Under the pieces are notes generated by a model. It saw nothing but the letters and a program-made list of their open reading frames with translations. It did not search any database and was not told the origin of the DNA. Below, one piece after another: positions 1 to 6,885 of a stretch of 19,502 nucleotides of DNA. The first letter of the stretch is position 1, and each line of letters opens with the position of its first letter. A program made the translations under genes and the position numbers. Origin of the DNA: Actinomycetota bacterium (GTDB lineage Bacteria; Actinomycetota; Thermoleophilia; Gaiellales; F1-60-MAGs149); contig CANKHS010000010.1 of NCBI GenBank assembly GCA_947481755.1, forward strand, positions 1-19,502, read 5' to 3'.

Positions 1-673
1 AGCGACGGCGAACCTGTTTTTCGAGCGCAGCGACATCGAGGGCGCCACGCGCTGCTGCTGTTTTCGTTGCCGCGGGTGTGAGCTCGGCTGTCACGCGACC
101 AATCACGTCAGGACCAAAACCACGGCGCGCAAGGAAGGCGTATGCGCGTTGCCGCGTCTTCGTCGTACTTGGACGCGACTCGAGCAGTCGCCGCGCGACC
201 GCCTCGGCATCGAAGGTGGCGTACGCCTCGTCGAGCGCTCCCTCCACCACCTCGGGAGCAAAGCCCTGCTTCCGCAGTCGCTGGCGTGCCGAGTAGGGCG
301 CCTGTCCCTCCTCCATCAACCGTCGTGCGCGACCACGAGCCAGGGCATCGTCGTTGAGGATGCCGAGCGCATCGCAACGCTCGAGCGTCTGCGTGATCAC
401 CGACGGCGCATAGCCCTTGCGGGTCAGGCGCTCGCCCATCTTTGCGCGCGAGGCCATCCGAAAGTCGAGCGAGCGCACGGCGTACGCAAAGGCCTGTTCG
501 GTCTGAGCCCGGTCTTCGAGCGAGGAGCGCCGGGCGTCCGTCAGGTTTTCTCCGACCCGCAGGTGCTCGTCCGCGACGAGTCCGACGGGCAGCGTCGCCC
601 AAAAACTGCCGTCGAGATGCACGCGGACGACGGGCTTAGTTGCCGATGGTGCCAGTCGCGTGATCTCGGCCAT
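1..673 (-). CDS. recX: Regulatory protein RecX (partial, C-terminus beyond left edge)
   Basis: RecX binds RecA filaments and modulates recombination. The frame is open from the ATG at 673 to the left edge (224 codons visible, no stop), so its end lies outside the window. The protein starts MAEITRLAPSATKPVVRV and then carries three-helix RecX repeats. Visible family hallmarks are the region AYAVRSLDFRMASRAKMGERL, the turn GYAPSVITQTLERC followed by GILNDDALARGRARRLMEEG, and a second repeat RLRKQGFAPEVVEGALDEAY. A third repeat follows (FLARRGFGPDVIGRV). It has no Shine-Dalgarno site; a TATATT box ends 6 bases before the ATG, suggesting a leaderless message. It is divergent from ppx. RecX usually sits just downstream of recA, but here its upstream neighbour is ppx, so the usual pair is split. 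The alternative 164-residue minus-strand frame here is a shadow. Confidence 0.88.
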   Translation of the reverse strand, partial: MAEITRLAPSATKPVVRVHLDGSFWATLPVGLVADEHLRVGENLTDARRSSLEDRAQTEQAFAYAVRSLDFRMASRAKMGERLTRKGYAPSVITQTLERCDALGILNDDALARGRARRLMEEGQAPYSARQRLRKQGFAPEVVEGALDEAYATFDAEAVARRLLESRPSTTKTRQRAYAFLARRGFGPDVIGRVTAELTPAATKTAAARGALDVAALEKQVRRR

Positions 674-679
674 GCCTCG

Positions 680-685
680 AATATA
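680..685 (-). promoter_or_regulatory. Candidate -10 box for recX (leaderless)
   Basis: TATATT on the minus strand, 6 bases before the recX ATG. A weak -35-like TTCCGA lies 16 bases further upstream. This spacing would start the RNA at or next to the start codon. Confidence 0.45.
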
Positions 686-727
686 TCGCCCACCACGCCA
701 GTCGGAACCTCCGCCCGTCGTGCCGCG

Positions 728-733
728 TACGCT
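728..733 (+). promoter_or_regulatory. Candidate -10 box for ppx (leaderless)
   Basis: TACGCT, 7 bases before the ATG at 741, with no Shine-Dalgarno site and no clear -35 hexamer. It supports 741 as the true start rather than the upstream in-frame codon at 660, which would overlap recX. Confidence 0.4.
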
Positions 734-740
734 TTCGCGC

Positions 741-1658
741 ATGCGGGCAGCGGTGATCGACATGGGGACGAACTCGACGCGGCTGCTGATTGCAGACGTT
801 GCGGGTGGCGAAATCGTCGAGCTTGAGCGCCTGATGACAATCACCCGCCTCGGCGCGCACGTCGATCGCGACCAGCGTCTCGCCGAGGCGTCGATGGGAC
901 GGACGCGCAAGGTAGTCACCGACTACGTCGAGCGGGCGCGCAGCATGAATGCGGACGTCATCTTCGCGAGCGCGACGAGTGCCGTGCGCGACAGCAATAA
1001 TGGCGAGGCCTTCATGGCCTCTCTCGCGCGCGATCTGGGAATCGCGGCCCGCGTGTTGTCAGGCGATGAGGAGGCCCGGGCCACCTTCCGCGGCGTCACC
1101 TCGGCCCAACTCACGACCGAGCCGACTGCCGTAATCGATGTCGGCGGCGGCTCAACCGAGATCGTGGTCGGCCAGGGCACCCACGTGCTCGGCGCCGTCT
1201 CGCTGCAGGCAGGCTGCGTACGCGCCACAGAGCGTTGGCTCAGCGAGGATCGAGTCGGCCCCGAGCAGATGACGATCGCCCGCCAAGAGATCGACCTCCT
1301 CCTCGACCGCCACCTCCCACCCGACCTGGCCAAGACGGTAGTCGGCGAGCCGATTGCGGTGGCGGGCACCGCCACCACGCTCGCCGCACTCGACCTCAAG
1401 TTGCCGGGCTACGACGCCGAGCGGATCCACGGCCATCGTGTTGATCGCGACGTCGTCGCAACGTGGATCGCCAAGCTCGCCCCACTGACGGCCGCCGAGC
1501 GCCACTCGCTCTACCCAGCGATCGAGTCGGGTCGGGCTGCGCTGATCGTCGGTGGAGCAATTGTTCTGCTGGCCGCACTCGATGCGCTCTACGCCGATGG
1601 CTACGTGGCCTCCGAGCGGGACATCCTGCACGGTCTCGTGCTGGGCCTCGCGACCTAG
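741..1658 (+). CDS. ppx: Ppx/GppA family exopolyphosphatase / pppGpp phosphatase
   Basis: A cytoplasmic phosphatase of the ASKHA fold that removes phosphate from polyphosphate or pppGpp. The 305-residue protein opens with the phosphate-1 loop (VIDMGTNSTRLLIADV, residues 5-20). ATSAVRDS (78-85) and LSGDEEA (106-112) follow, the latter carrying the family's catalytic acidic pair. The phosphate-2 loop DVGGGSTE is at 133-140, and VAGTATTLAALDL lies in the second lobe. At about 305 residues it is the short, two-domain actinobacterial form without the C-terminal HD domain of E. coli Ppx. I chose ATG 741 because the conserved fold begins right there and a TACGCT box lies 7 bases upstream; the extension to 660 is unlike the family. 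Its stop overlaps the stop of the convergent gene at 1655. Whether polyphosphate or pppGpp is the main substrate cannot be told from sequence. Confidence 0.92.
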   Translation: MRAAVIDMGTNSTRLLIADVAGGEIVELERLMTITRLGAHVDRDQRLAEASMGRTRKVVTDYVERARSMNADVIFASATSAVRDSNNGEAFMASLARDLGIAARVLSGDEEARATFRGVTSAQLTTEPTAVIDVGGGSTEIVVGQGTHVLGAVSLQAGCVRATERWLSEDRVGPEQMTIARQEIDLLLDRHLPPDLAKTVVGEPIAVAGTATTLAALDLKLPGYDAERIHGHRVDRDVVATWIAKLAPLTAAERHSLYPAIESGRAALIVGGAIVLLAALDALYADGYVASERDILHGLVLGLAT

Positions 1659-1876
1659 CGCTCGCTCGCAGTGTCAAGCGTGCGGCGTACCTTGAGTAGG
1701 TGCTCGTTGACGCGCATCAACTCCATCGCCTCTGCCAACAGGGCAGGTTCACAGAGCAACGCAGACTCCACCTCGGCATGCCAATCCGACGGCAACGAGC
1801 CCGCACAGTAGGCAGGCAGTTGGTCGCGGAGCAATTCGTGCACGGGTTGGTGGGCAAGCGTGGAGATAGGTGACAT
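1655..1876 (-). CDS. Small zf-HC2/anti-sigma-like hypothetical protein
   Basis: A 73-residue acidic protein of unknown function. Its middle (LLRDQLPAYCAGSLPSDWHAEVESALLCEP, about residues 15-44, quoted here in part by position) has the rhythm of the zinc-finger anti-sigma module: an L-LPAY-G-L motif, a charged helix, then 'aLl..P.L'. The canonical HxxxCxxC zinc ligands are missing; only two cysteines remain, at about residues 24 and 42. That would make it a degenerate or metal-free relative. It has no transmembrane segment, and no sigma factor gene lies beside it. Start ATG 1876 lacks a Shine-Dalgarno site and a clear promoter box. Its stop shares the tetranucleotide CTAG with the ppx stop. 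Treat the family link as tentative. Confidence 0.55.
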   Translation of the reverse strand: MSPISTLAHQPVHELLRDQLPAYCAGSLPSDWHAEVESALLCEPALLAEAMELMRVNEHLLKVRRTLDTASER

Positions 1877-1912
1877 ATCGCACCAACCGCCGTCGTAGCC
1901 GACCTACTGCTC

Positions 1913-1918
1913 TATCCT
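1913..1918 (+). promoter_or_regulatory. Candidate -10 box for tRNA-Leu
   Basis: TATCCT, 6 bases before the first base of the mature tRNA. No good -35 hexamer is visible 16-18 bases upstream. If used, the precursor has almost no 5' leader. Confidence 0.35.
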
Positions 1919-1924
1919 CGTGAG

Positions 1925-2007
1925 GCCCCGATGGCGGAATTGGTCAGACGCTGTCGACTTAAAATCGACTGCCGAAAGGCATGCGGGTTCGAGTCCCGCT
2001 CGGGGTA
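1925..2007 (+). tRNA. tRNA-Leu (anticodon UAA)
   Basis: An 83-base class II tRNA. The acceptor stem pairs bases 1925-1931 (GCCCCGA) with 2000-2006 (TCGGGGT), with one G-U at the first pair and discriminator A2007. The anticodon stem is GTCGA/TCGAC around the loop CTTAAAA, which gives anticodon UAA (1960-1962). The T arm GCGGG-TTCGAGT-CCCGC is at 1983-1999. A short variable arm lies between 1970 and 1982. The CCA end is not encoded. It reads UUA (and by wobble UUG), the rarest leucine codons in GC-rich genomes. The end of the convergent dinG gene lies 2 bases beyond the tRNA. Confidence 0.96.
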
Positions 2008-2009
2008 CT

Positions 2010-3902
2010 TCAGACGGCCTCGCGGGCGAGGAACGTCCGTACCTCGTCGACTGAGCCAATTACGGGGACGTTCGGCAGGCTGCCCCGGAGGAAGCTCCCG
2101 TAGCCCTTGGTGACGAGCCGAGCGTCGAGGACGGCCACCACGCCACGATCCGATTCCGAGCGCAGCAGGCGCCCGAAGCCCTGTTTAAGCAGAAGTGCGG
2201 CGTGAGGCAGTTGGACATCGCGGAAGCCATTGCCGCCATCGCGTTCGGCGCGTTCGGACTTGGCCGCGATCAATGGGTCATCGGGGACAGCAAAGGGCAG
2301 GCTCTCGAGAATCACCAGTTCGAGCGAGCGGCCGGGGATATCAACGCCCTGCCAGAACGTCATCGAGGCGAACAGGACAGACGTCTCGTCCTCGCGAAAC
2401 CGGTCCAACAGTACATCGCGCGAGGCCTCGCCCTGGCAGAGCACCGGCATCGTCAGCCGGTCACGCAGGAGGTCATGGGCACGCTGGAGACGACTGATCG
2501 ACGGAAACAACACGAGTGCCCGTCCGCCCGCCGCCTCGATCAGTTCGCCAATCCGATCCGCGACGATTGCGGCGTCTGCCTTGCCACCACCGACGATGTC
2601 GTCAGGTACGTAGAGGCGCGCGTTGGACTCGATGTCGAACGGCGAATCCTCCACGTGTGTGGTCGCGGCATCCGCGCCAAGCCGGCGACAGATACCCGTC
2701 ATGCCATCGCCATCGGCCAACGTCGCACTGACCAGCACCGCAGCGTGCAGTTTGTCCCACAGGTGCTCGCGAAGCAGCGGCCCCACGGCCGTCGGGGCCG
2801 CACGCAACTCCACTCCCCCACGCGTGTCGCGCTCCGACCAGACGACCGTCTCCTCGTGGTCGGGCGAGAGAATCGCCTCCAGCGCTAGCGCCTGGCGTTC
2901 GGCCTGCCGTGCCAAGGCCTCTGTCTCGTCCGAGAAGTCGCGAATGCGCTCGGCAATCCGTCCGAGTGCATCGCGCATGGCATCGGCAGCATCGAGTGGT
3001 AATAGCCGCAGACGTGTCTCGTCGAGGCGCACGCGGCGCCCCTCGGGCAGGGCGTTGAAGAGGCGATCACCGTGCATCTGTAGCAGCGCCAGTTCGGCTG
3101 TCGGCGGCAACTTGATCGCCGCCGTGCAGGCCGTGTCGATATCACGCGCAAAACGCGACAGCGCGGGTGCCGAGACACGGGCGCCAAGCGACTCGGCCGC
3201 AATCTGCTCGAAGGTATGGGCCTCATCGATGATCAAGACGTCGTGCTCGGGCAGGATTACCGGCTCGCCGCCACGGGCCGAACGCAGCGCGAGGTCGGCG
3301 AGGTAGAGCGAGTGGTTGACGAGCACGATCTCGCACCCCGTTGCGCGTTCGCGGGCGAGCTCGGCGTAGCAGCCGTCGCGCTCGGCACAGCGTGCGCCAC
3401 GACAACGGTCGGGACCAACAGAGAGTTCGCGCCAGACAACCTCGCTCGGCACAAACGGCAGCTCGTCGCGATCGCCCTCACGTGTGCGCACGAGCCAATC
3501 CTCAAGACGACCAAGCTGACCGCTGTACTCCTCGGGTACGCGCTGATGCGCGAAGGCGCGCTGGACGCGACAGACGTAATTGCTGCGGCCCTTCACGACC
3601 GCCGCCGAGATCTGCATTCCCGTCGCCGTGCGGGCGAGCGGCAGATCCTCGGTCAACAGCTGGCCCTGCAGGGCCTTCGTAGCCGTCGAAATGACGACGC
3701 GCTGCCCACTCATGGCGGCGGGTACGAGGTACGCAAGGCTTTTGCCAATGCCGGTTGCCGCCTCGGCCACCAACACACCACCCCGCTCGATCGTGCCGCC
3801 AACCTGCTCGGCAAGGCGTAACTGCCCGTCGCGCGAACGAAACCCGGGGAGCACGGCCTTAAGCGGCGAAGACCGACCGAGTTCTTTCTGATAGCGAGGC
3901 AT
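2010..3902 (-). CDS. dinG: DinG/XPD-type ATP-dependent DNA helicase with Fe-S domain
   Basis: A superfamily 2, 5'-3' DNA helicase of the DinG/XPD group, which unwinds R-loops, D-loops and damaged duplexes in the cytoplasm. From ATG 3902 the product is 630 residues. It has Q-motif-like FRSRDGQLRLAEQV, Walker A EAATGIGKS (47-55) and Walker B IIDEAH (about 224-229). Four cysteines at about 111, 167, 172 and 178 lie between them and match the [4Fe-4S] insertion of the family. The C-terminal motifs FWQGVDIPG and KQGFGRLLRSESDRG are also present. There is no N-terminal exonuclease domain, unlike Firmicutes DinG. A TTG at 3911 would add three residues, but ATG 3902 is preferred. A minus-strand TAGGTT at 3915-3920 is a possible -10. 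The stop codon begins 2 bases beyond the tRNA, so its transcript probably runs antisense through that tRNA. Confidence 0.93.
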   Translation of the reverse strand: MPRYQKELGRSSPLKAVLPGFRSRDGQLRLAEQVGGTIERGGVLVAEAATGIGKSLAYLVPAAMSGQRVVISTATKALQGQLLTEDLPLARTATGMQISAAVVKGRSNYVCRVQRAFAHQRVPEEYSGQLGRLEDWLVRTREGDRDELPFVPSEVVWRELSVGPDRCRGARCAERDGCYAELARERATGCEIVLVNHSLYLADLALRSARGGEPVILPEHDVLIIDEAHTFEQIAAESLGARVSAPALSRFARDIDTACTAAIKLPPTAELALLQMHGDRLFNALPEGRRVRLDETRLRLLPLDAADAMRDALGRIAERIRDFSDETEALARQAERQALALEAILSPDHEETVVWSERDTRGGVELRAAPTAVGPLLREHLWDKLHAAVLVSATLADGDGMTGICRRLGADAATTHVEDSPFDIESNARLYVPDDIVGGGKADAAIVADRIGELIEAAGGRALVLFPSISRLQRAHDLLRDRLTMPVLCQGEASRDVLLDRFREDETSVLFASMTFWQGVDIPGRSLELVILESLPFAVPDDPLIAAKSERAERDGGNGFRDVQLPHAALLLKQGFGRLLRSESDRGVVAVLDARLVTKGYGSFLRGSLPNVPVIGSVDEVRTFLAREAV

Positions 3903-3979
3903 GCCGGACAACTCAACCTACCAGCGCAGTCGGCGACCCGGCCGGACGCCTCCGGTGGAGCGGCCGGCCACCCAGCCGC

Positions 3980-3985
3980 TACCGT
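3980..3985 (+). promoter_or_regulatory. Candidate -10 box for Nudix gene (leaderless)
   Basis: TACCGT, 7 bases before ATG 3993. There is no Shine-Dalgarno site and no -35 consensus. Confidence 0.38.
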
Positions 3986-3992
3986 CCGTGCC

Positions 3993-4475
3993 ATGCCGCC
4001 GTTAGAGATCGCTCTCGCCGTGATTCGTGGTACCGGTAGCGTCGTCTGGATCGAGCGCGGGACGCAGCCCTCGCTCGGTTTCTGGGCCCTACCCGGTGGC
4101 CGCATCGAGCCGGGCGAAGATCCCCTCGAGGCCGCGCGACGAGAAGTGCTCGAGGAGACCGAGCTCGTGGTCACGGACGGCAGACGCCTGGCGGTGCTGA
4201 CGGAGCGTTTTGAGACGGCCGACGGCACCCACCTGTACGACGTGATCGTCCACGTTGCCCTCTTTGACGACCCCGGTGGCGAGCCGGTTGCCGCCGATGG
4301 GGTGACGGCAACCAGGCGCAGCCTCGAGCCTCCTACCCCCGCGCTGGCGCCGGATCAACGACTCGCCACGCTTGCCGTAGGCGATGATCCCCACCTACTG
4401 CTCGCTCGGATCCAGGTCGTCGGCGACGACCTCGTCATTCTCAGCTGGGACGAGCAGCCCTCGGGAATCCGATAA
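3993..4475 (+). CDS. Nudix hydrolase
   Basis: A 160-residue hydrolase for nucleoside diphosphates linked to another moiety. The Nudix box begins at G36: G-x5-E42-x7-R50-E51-V-L-E54-E55. These are the metal-binding glutamates. The final conserved glycine of the box is replaced by E57 (EETEL instead of EExGL), a tolerated but unusual change. The preceding FWALPGG is typical of the ADP-ribose / general housecleaning subgroup, though the substrate cannot be assigned. The start at 3993 is the first ATG after the divergent dinG gene and has no Shine-Dalgarno site, consistent with a leaderless message. The stop is 33 bases before the exported cupin gene. The C-terminal 60 residues show no recognised domain. 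Confidence 0.88.
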   Translation: MPPLEIALAVIRGTGSVVWIERGTQPSLGFWALPGGRIEPGEDPLEAARREVLEETELVVTDGRRLAVLTERFETADGTHLYDVIVHVALFDDPGGEPVAADGVTATRRSLEPPTPALAPDQRLATLAVGDDPHLLLARIQVVGDDLVILSWDEQPSGIR

Positions 4476-4508
4476 CCTATCGCCGCAGTAGCCACCGGAG
4501 AGGACCCC

Positions 4509-5015
4509 ATGCATCACCTAATCACCCGCCGCACGCTCGCACTCCTCACGGTGTTGCTCGTTGGCATCGTCGGTGGCGCGAGTGCGACCGCCGCGATCAT
4601 GCGCTCCGGCACTCCCGTCCGCGAAGTGCTCGCACAGAGCACAAACCCGCAGGGTGGCGATGGTCGCACGCTCTATCTCCAGCGCGTGACGATCCCAGGC
4701 AACACGCCACTTGCGGCCCACACCCACGCGGGCACGCAGATCGCAGCGATCACGACGGGCGTCCTGCGCTACACCGTGATCAAGGGCAAGCCCGTCAAGG
4801 TCCTCAAGCCCAATGCGCTTGGCACCAAGCCCGAGTTTATTCGCACGATCAAGGCGGGCCAGACCTACGACGTCAAGGCCGGCTACTCGGTGATTGAGCC
4901 TGCCGGCACCGCGCATAAGGTGCAGGTGATGGGCGCGACCGAGGTCGTTATCTACGTCGCCTCGCTCTTTACGAATGGCGAACCTGTCTCGATCCCCTAC
5001 GTCACCGCGTCGTAG
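4509..5015 (+). CDS. Exported or membrane-anchored cupin-domain protein
   Basis: A 168-residue protein with an N-terminal hydrophobic segment (residues 9-30, after RR at 7-8) that acts as a signal peptide or anchor, so the cupin lies outside the membrane. Cupin motif 1 is AHTHAGTQIAAITTG, with candidate metal ligands H71 and H73 and Q77 in place of the usual glutamate. Motif 2 is GYSVIEPAGTAHKV, with H136 as the third histidine. The product is therefore a small beta-barrel, probably metal binding; its reaction is unknown. A strong Shine-Dalgarno sequence (GGAGAGG, 4498-4504) fixes the start. A TAACCT box overlapping the Nudix stop (4473-4478) could drive it separately. Small extracytoplasmic cupins like this are widespread and mostly unassigned. 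Confidence 0.85.
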   Translation: MHHLITRRTLALLTVLLVGIVGGASATAAIMRSGTPVREVLAQSTNPQGGDGRTLYLQRVTIPGNTPLAAHTHAGTQIAAITTGVLRYTVIKGKPVKVLKPNALGTKPEFIRTIKAGQTYDVKAGYSVIEPAGTAHKVQVMGATEVVIYVASLFTNGEPVSIPYVTAS

Positions 5016-5026
5016 GCGCTGCGTCC

Positions 5027-5041
5027 ACGGAGTACCTCCGT
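5027..5041 (+). terminator. Weak hairpin downstream of the cupin gene
   Basis: A perfect 6-base inverted repeat, ACGGAG-TAC-CTCCGT, 12 bases after the cupin stop. There is no U-tract, so it is a weak candidate terminator or a chance hairpin. Confidence 0.25.
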
Positions 5042-5103
5042 CCTCGCCCCGTTTGGGTCGAGCGAGTCGGCGCAGCACCCACGCCGCCGGATGCGGAACA
5101 ATA

Positions 5104-5129
5104 GGAATGACGCCGCGCTCAGCGGCGTT
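5104..5129 (+). promoter_or_regulatory. SigR/SigH-type thiol-stress promoter for trxB
   Basis: GGAAT (5104-5108), an 18-base spacer, then GTT (5127-5129). This is the GGAAT-N18-GTT pattern known for the actinobacterial disulfide-stress sigma factor SigR (SigH in mycobacteria), whose regulon includes trxB. RNA would start near 5136, about 30 bases before the trxB ATG. The spacer also holds a perfect inverted repeat (ACGCCGC-GCTCA-GCGGCGT, 5110-5128), which could be an operator or could simply be coincidence. Confidence 0.6.
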
Positions 5130-5168
5130 TGATCTGGTACGACCACACGTTCAAGTAGAGGACTCGGC

Positions 5169-6113
5169 ATGGCAGACGACGGAATTCATGAGATTGCAAT
5201 CATCGGTGGCGGACCGGCCGGCTACACGGCTGCGCTGTATGCCGCGCGTGGTGACCTCTCGCCCGTCGTGATCGAGGGCTACGCCGCTGGCGGCCAGCTG
5301 ATGATCACCTCCGAGGTCGACAACTTCCCTGGCTTTCAAGAGGGCATCATGGGCCCCGAGTTGATGCAGCACATGCGCGCCCAGGCCGAGCGCTTCGGTG
5401 CCGTGATGCGCACCGAGGACGTCACCGAAGTGCGTTTCTCGGATGATCCGATGTCGACGCCCCACGAGTTGCAGATTGGCTCCGATGTCGTGCGCGCACG
5501 CACCGTCGTCGTCGCGACCGGCGCAACCGCACGCCAGATCGGGCTCGACTCCGAGGTGCGTCTCCAAGGCCGCGGCGTCTCGTACTGCGCCGTCTGCGAT
5601 GGAGCGTTTTTCCGCGAGCAACACGTCGTGATCGTCGGCGGTGGCGACTCGGCGATGGAAGAGGCGACCTTCCTAACGAAGTTCGCCTCGAAGGTGACGA
5701 TCGTGCACCGCCGCGAGGAGCTGCGCGCCTCGAAGGTCATGCAGGAGCGCGCTCGTGCCAACGAGAAGATCGACTGGGAGCTCGGCTACGTCGTGGAAGA
5801 GGTGCTTGGCGAAAATGCCGTCAGCGGCCTCTTGCTCCGCGAGACCGACGGCACTGCCACCAAAGAGATTTCCTGCACCGGGCTGTTCGTTGCGATTGGT
5901 CACGATCCGACCACCGCACTCTTCCAGGGCATGCTCGACATGGACAGCAATGGCTATCTCGTCCAGCAGCCCGGCTCGACGGCCACGCGCGTGCCCGGGG
6001 TCTTCGCCGCTGGCGACGTCGCCGACCACGTCTACCGGCAGGCAGTCACAGCGGCCGGTAATGGCTGCATGGCTGCACTCGACGCCGAGCGCTGGCTCGC
6101 CGAACAGGCCTAG
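5169..6113 (+). CDS. trxB: Thioredoxin-disulfide reductase
   Basis: A low-molecular-weight FAD enzyme that passes electrons from NADPH to thioredoxin. It is 314 residues, the normal length. The FAD-binding motif is GGGPAGYTAA (13-22). The redox centre is C140-A-V-C143 within GVSYCAVCDGAFF. The NADPH-binding motif is GGGDSAMEEA (157-166), followed by VHRRxELRAS (179-188) for the 2'-phosphate. The FAD-closing motif is FAAGDVADHVYRQAVTAAGNG near the C-terminus. An AGAGGA Shine-Dalgarno sequence (about 5157-5162) precedes ATG 5169. No thioredoxin gene follows, unlike the trxB-trxA pair of many actinobacteria. Instead a zinc-ribbon/PAS gene starts 15 bases downstream and is probably co-transcribed. 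The upstream GGAAT-N18-GTT element suggests control by a SigR-like sigma factor. Confidence 0.96.
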   Translation: MADDGIHEIAIIGGGPAGYTAALYAARGDLSPVVIEGYAAGGQLMITSEVDNFPGFQEGIMGPELMQHMRAQAERFGAVMRTEDVTEVRFSDDPMSTPHELQIGSDVVRARTVVVATGATARQIGLDSEVRLQGRGVSYCAVCDGAFFREQHVVIVGGGDSAMEEATFLTKFASKVTIVHRREELRASKVMQERARANEKIDWELGYVVEEVLGENAVSGLLLRETDGTATKEISCTGLFVAIGHDPTTALFQGMLDMDSNGYLVQQPGSTATRVPGVFAAGDVADHVYRQAVTAAGNGCMAALDAERWLAEQA

Positions 6114-6128
6114 CCCGACCCGCGCGCC

Positions 6129-6572
6129 GTGCCGTATTTCATCTGCCCCAATTGCCAAAACCGCTCCTTCGACGAGGACGGACGCGAAGGCCTGTCGCAT
6201 CAGGCGCGCGGCTGCCACGAGTGTGGCTTCGGCTTTGTGTTCCAACTGCTTGAGGACTACTTCCCCCGCCCCGGTGCTGGCTTTGCCGTCTGCGACAGCG
6301 ATGCGCGCGTGATCGCCACCGGTAAGGGACTCTTTGAGGTGACCGGCCGGTTGGAACCGACCTTGATCGGCGAAGACGTACGCACGGCACTGGCGCTGAC
6401 GTTCGCCGACGGCGACGACCCCGTAGGCAGAGCCCTCGAGTGGGGCGTGCGACAGCTCGATAAGCACGCGACGCTGCACCATGGTGCCGGCATCGACAAG
6501 CCGGTGATCTGCGACCTGTTCCCGGCCTATGACGCCGACGGCGGACTACTCGTCGCAGTCACGCCTGTCTGA
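6129..6572 (+). CDS. Zinc-ribbon plus PAS-like domain protein
   Basis: A 147-residue protein starting at GTG 6129, 15 bases after trxB, so it is likely in the same transcript. The N-terminus is a zinc ribbon with C6-P-N-C9 and C29-H-E-C32. Residues about 48-146 resemble a PAS fold: 'GAGFAVCDSDARVIATGKGLF' is the typical PAS opening strand pair, and 'ICDLFPAYDADGGLLVAVTPV' resembles the closing strands. No kinase, cyclase or DNA-binding output domain is attached. A single-domain sensor with a thiolate zinc site next to thioredoxin reductase could sense redox state or zinc, but that is inference. The last 46 bases overlap the convergent gene at 6527. I do not know a named family for it. Confidence 0.72.
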   Translation: MPYFICPNCQNRSFDEDGREGLSHQARGCHECGFGFVFQLLEDYFPRPGAGFAVCDSDARVIATGKGLFEVTGRLEPTLIGEDVRTALALTFADGDDPVGRALEWGVRQLDKHATLHHGAGIDKPVICDLFPAYDADGGLLVAVTPV

Positions 6573-6865
6573 AGCTGACGCGCCTCCACTCGCTGCCGCT
6601 CGACGATCGCCTGCAGGCGGTGGATCGCTGCGAGATCGTCGACGCGCTCGCCCACGCTGCGCATGATCGTGCTGGCGGTCGTTGGCGTCAGTAGGAGACC
6701 GAGCGCCTCGAGACGCTCGGCATCGCGCACCGAAAGCGACTGGCGGGCAGCCGACTCGAGTTCCCACCAGGCCTCGCGCAGACGGGCGTCCGCCAACTCG
6801 TCAGCGGCGCGTTCGACGTGGCGGGCAAGGCGTTCGGCGTAGAGCTCGATGTCGAGGCGGTCCAT
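6527..6865 (-). CDS. Hypothetical helical protein downstream of nth
   Basis: A 112-residue protein with no recognised family. It is rich in Arg, Glu, Ala and Leu and predicted by eye to be largely helical (DRLDIELYAERLARHVERA, then LREAWWELESAARQ, then repeated IHRLQAIVERQR). The C-terminal 12 residues are a Ser/Thr/Pro tail. ATG 6865 lies 20 bases after the nth stop, in the same direction, so it is probably the last gene of the fdxA-addB-addA-nth operon. It converges with the zinc-ribbon/PAS gene and the two coding regions overlap by 46 bases. There are no cysteines, signal peptide or membrane segment. Confidence 0.6.
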   Translation of the reverse strand: MDRLDIELYAERLARHVERAADELADARLREAWWELESAARQSLSVRDAERLEALGLLLTPTTASTIMRSVGERVDDLAAIHRLQAIVERQRVEARQLQTGVTATSSPPSAS

Positions 6866-6885
6866 GCCCCGATCCTGTCACGACC

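Noticed and set aside
108..602. Minus-strand 164-residue frame
   Set aside because: It lies in the wrong frame of recX. The recX frame is open to the edge and carries the family repeats.
2202..2888. Plus-strand 228-residue frame over dinG
   Set aside because: It is antisense to a well-supported helicase, with no recognisable domain.
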